The notes under the pieces: model-generated | Databases searched by the model: none | What the model was told of the DNA's origin: nothing | What the model saw: the letters and a program-made list of their open reading frames with translations, nothing else | Assembly: GCF_013391805.1 (NCBI RefSeq) | Contig: NZ_CP058364.1 | Span: 682,501-746,500, forward strand | Source of the DNA: Galbibacter sp. BG1 | Lineage (GTDB): Bacteria > Bacteroidota > Bacteroidia > Flavobacteriales > Flavobacteriaceae | Length of the DNA stretch: 64,000 nucleotides | Direction: 5' to 3' | Shown: one piece after another, positions 63,096 to 64,000 of the stretch | Position numbering within the stretch: position 1 is the stretch's first letter | How the letters are laid out: each line of letters begins with the position of its first letter | Translations under genes and position numbers: made by a program

Positions 63096-64000
63096 TCTGC
63101 GGCCGCTTTAATAGTATCATTCCCATTGGGAACTTCTTCATTGGAAACCTTTACAACCATCCCTGGATAGGCTCCCGGAATAGGTTTAGTGATTATTTTT
63201 GTGCCATCGGGAACTTCTTGAAGTACTACTTCCCTATCAGAATAAAAAACAGGTTTTACATCTACCAATTCCAACACAGTATCCTTTACCGCATAAATGT
63301 GGGATTGATCCACCATTAAAGAGCGATCTATTTTTATAGCATCTGGTTCGTCTTTAGCAACCAGACTGGCTTCCACATACATCCCTTCTTTAAGGTTTTC
63401 TCCCTTAACCTCTATAAACACTTTTACGGTTTGCGTAGCTTGGTTTACTTTACCATTGATCCTGCTTACTTTACCTTTCCATGTTTCGGTGTGGTCTAAA
63501 TTGGAGAGGGTAACTTCTTCGCCCTCCTTTAGAAAGCGGTTGTAGGATTTGTTAACCGCTACCTCCATTTCGTACACCTCTGGATCGATAAATTCCCCCA
63601 ATTTTTGTCCGTTTCTTATTAAAGTCCCTTCATTTACCAATGCTTCCGTTAAGACTCCATCAAAAGGAGCTACAATAGTGTACTTACGCAGGCGCTGCTC
63701 TAAGTTTTTTAGATTGAAAAATGCTGTATTAATGCCCCTGCCTATGATAAAATTATTTACCTGAGCCGTCGAAGATTCTGGCAAAGCTGGAGTAGGCTCA
63801 TCCATTTTAAAGTCATTTAAATAAGATTGCCACTGCGGATATACTTCGGGATAATCCAAACGAAGGTCTGGCATTATGGAAGTTATCAAGTTTACAAAAC
63901 TACTTTTTTGAGATTGTACCGAAGCATAGAACTCGGCATTGTCTATTTGCAGTAAAATACTACCCTTAGGGTAGGTTTGACCTTCTTTAAAAAGTCGACT
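63092..64000 (-). CDS. HlyD-type periplasmic adaptor of RND pump (5' truncated by window)
   Basis: The frame is open to the window edge, so the N-terminus is missing. 302 residues are present. Barrel and lipoyl-like parts are visible (EGQTYPKGSILLQIDNAEF at the edge, then TIVAPFDGVLTEALVNEGTLIRNGQKLGEF) and the C-terminal beta-barrel. This membrane-fusion protein links the RND permease to TolC. An in-frame Met at about 63874 is internal and not a start. Confidence 0.92.
   Translation of the reverse strand, partial: SRLFKEGQTYPKGSILLQIDNAEFYASVQSQKSSFVNLITSIMPDLRLDYPEVYPQWQSYLNDFKMDEPTPALPESSTAQVNNFIIGRGINTAFFNLKNLEQRLRKYTIVAPFDGVLTEALVNEGTLIRNGQKLGEFIDPEVYEMEVAVNKSYNRFLKEGEEVTLSNLDHTETWKGKVSRINGKVNQATQTVKVFIEVKGENLKEGMYVEASLVAKDEPDAIKIDRSLMVDQSHIYAVKDTVLELVDVKPVFYSDREVVLQEVPDGTKIITKPIPGAYPGMVVKVSNEEVPNGNDTIKAAAE

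Overview
The window reads as chromosome of a marine-type member of the Bacteroidota, most likely Flavobacteriaceae. The evidence is low GC, A-rich ribosome-binding regions, promoter-like TAnnTTTG boxes, a SusC/SusD pair, a type IX secretion (T9SS) type-B sorting domain next to a PorP/SprF protein, fused CcoN-CcoO, and families typical of this phylum (GSCFA, DUF4230, DUF4136, DUF5522, DUF2797). No rRNA, tRNA, CRISPR array, insertion sequence or prophage was recognised.

Layout. 1-16 kb is metabolic and housekeeping: a truncated M3 peptidase with GSCFA and DUF4230 genes, a large lipoprotein, phenylalanine hydroxylase, a DUF4136 lipoprotein, urocanate hydratase, a PLP desulfhydrase/deaminase, a peptidoglycan hydrolase, HemL, a GH3 protein, DUF2797, ribosomal protein S21 and a cold-shock protein. 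16.7-18.8 kb holds catalase and an ankyrin protein. 18.8-29.6 kb is a low-oxygen respiration island: a Crp/Fnr regulator, the copper ATPase CcoI, CcoS, the cbb3 oxidase CcoNO-Q-P, CcoG, CcoH, a SafE-like membrane protein and oxygen-independent HemN. 29.8-34.1 kb is an isolated SusC/SusD pair. 34.2-41.4 kb, minus strand, has AsmA, a queuosine-precursor transporter, SppA and RF3. 41.4-55 kb is a cell-surface locus. 55-58.5 kb has an oxidoreductase, a DNA-repair-associated protein divergent from an S24 repressor, and a CPXCG protein. 58.6-64 kb is an RND efflux operon cut by the window end.

Most notable. (1) Dyads of the form TGA-N6-TCA lie upstream of ccoI, ccoS and hemN. In all three the dyad centre is 29.5 bp from the start of a -7-like box ending in TTTG, which suggests one Fnr-type regulon probably controlled by the adjacent regulator. 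(2) The surface locus combines two large secreted proteins that share a near-identical C-terminal tail and a leader motif at the same distance from the start codon, a 1600-residue protein with 225-bp (A) and 285-bp (B) DNA repeats in the order A A B B A B B A B B A A B b, a T9SS type-B protein, and its SprF partner. This is my best candidate for an undescribed system, probably an adhesin or surface fibre with its own exporter. (3) A 168-bp intergenic array of eight degenerate 21-bp repeats precedes this locus.

All functional statements come from reading motifs and gene order; no database search was run.
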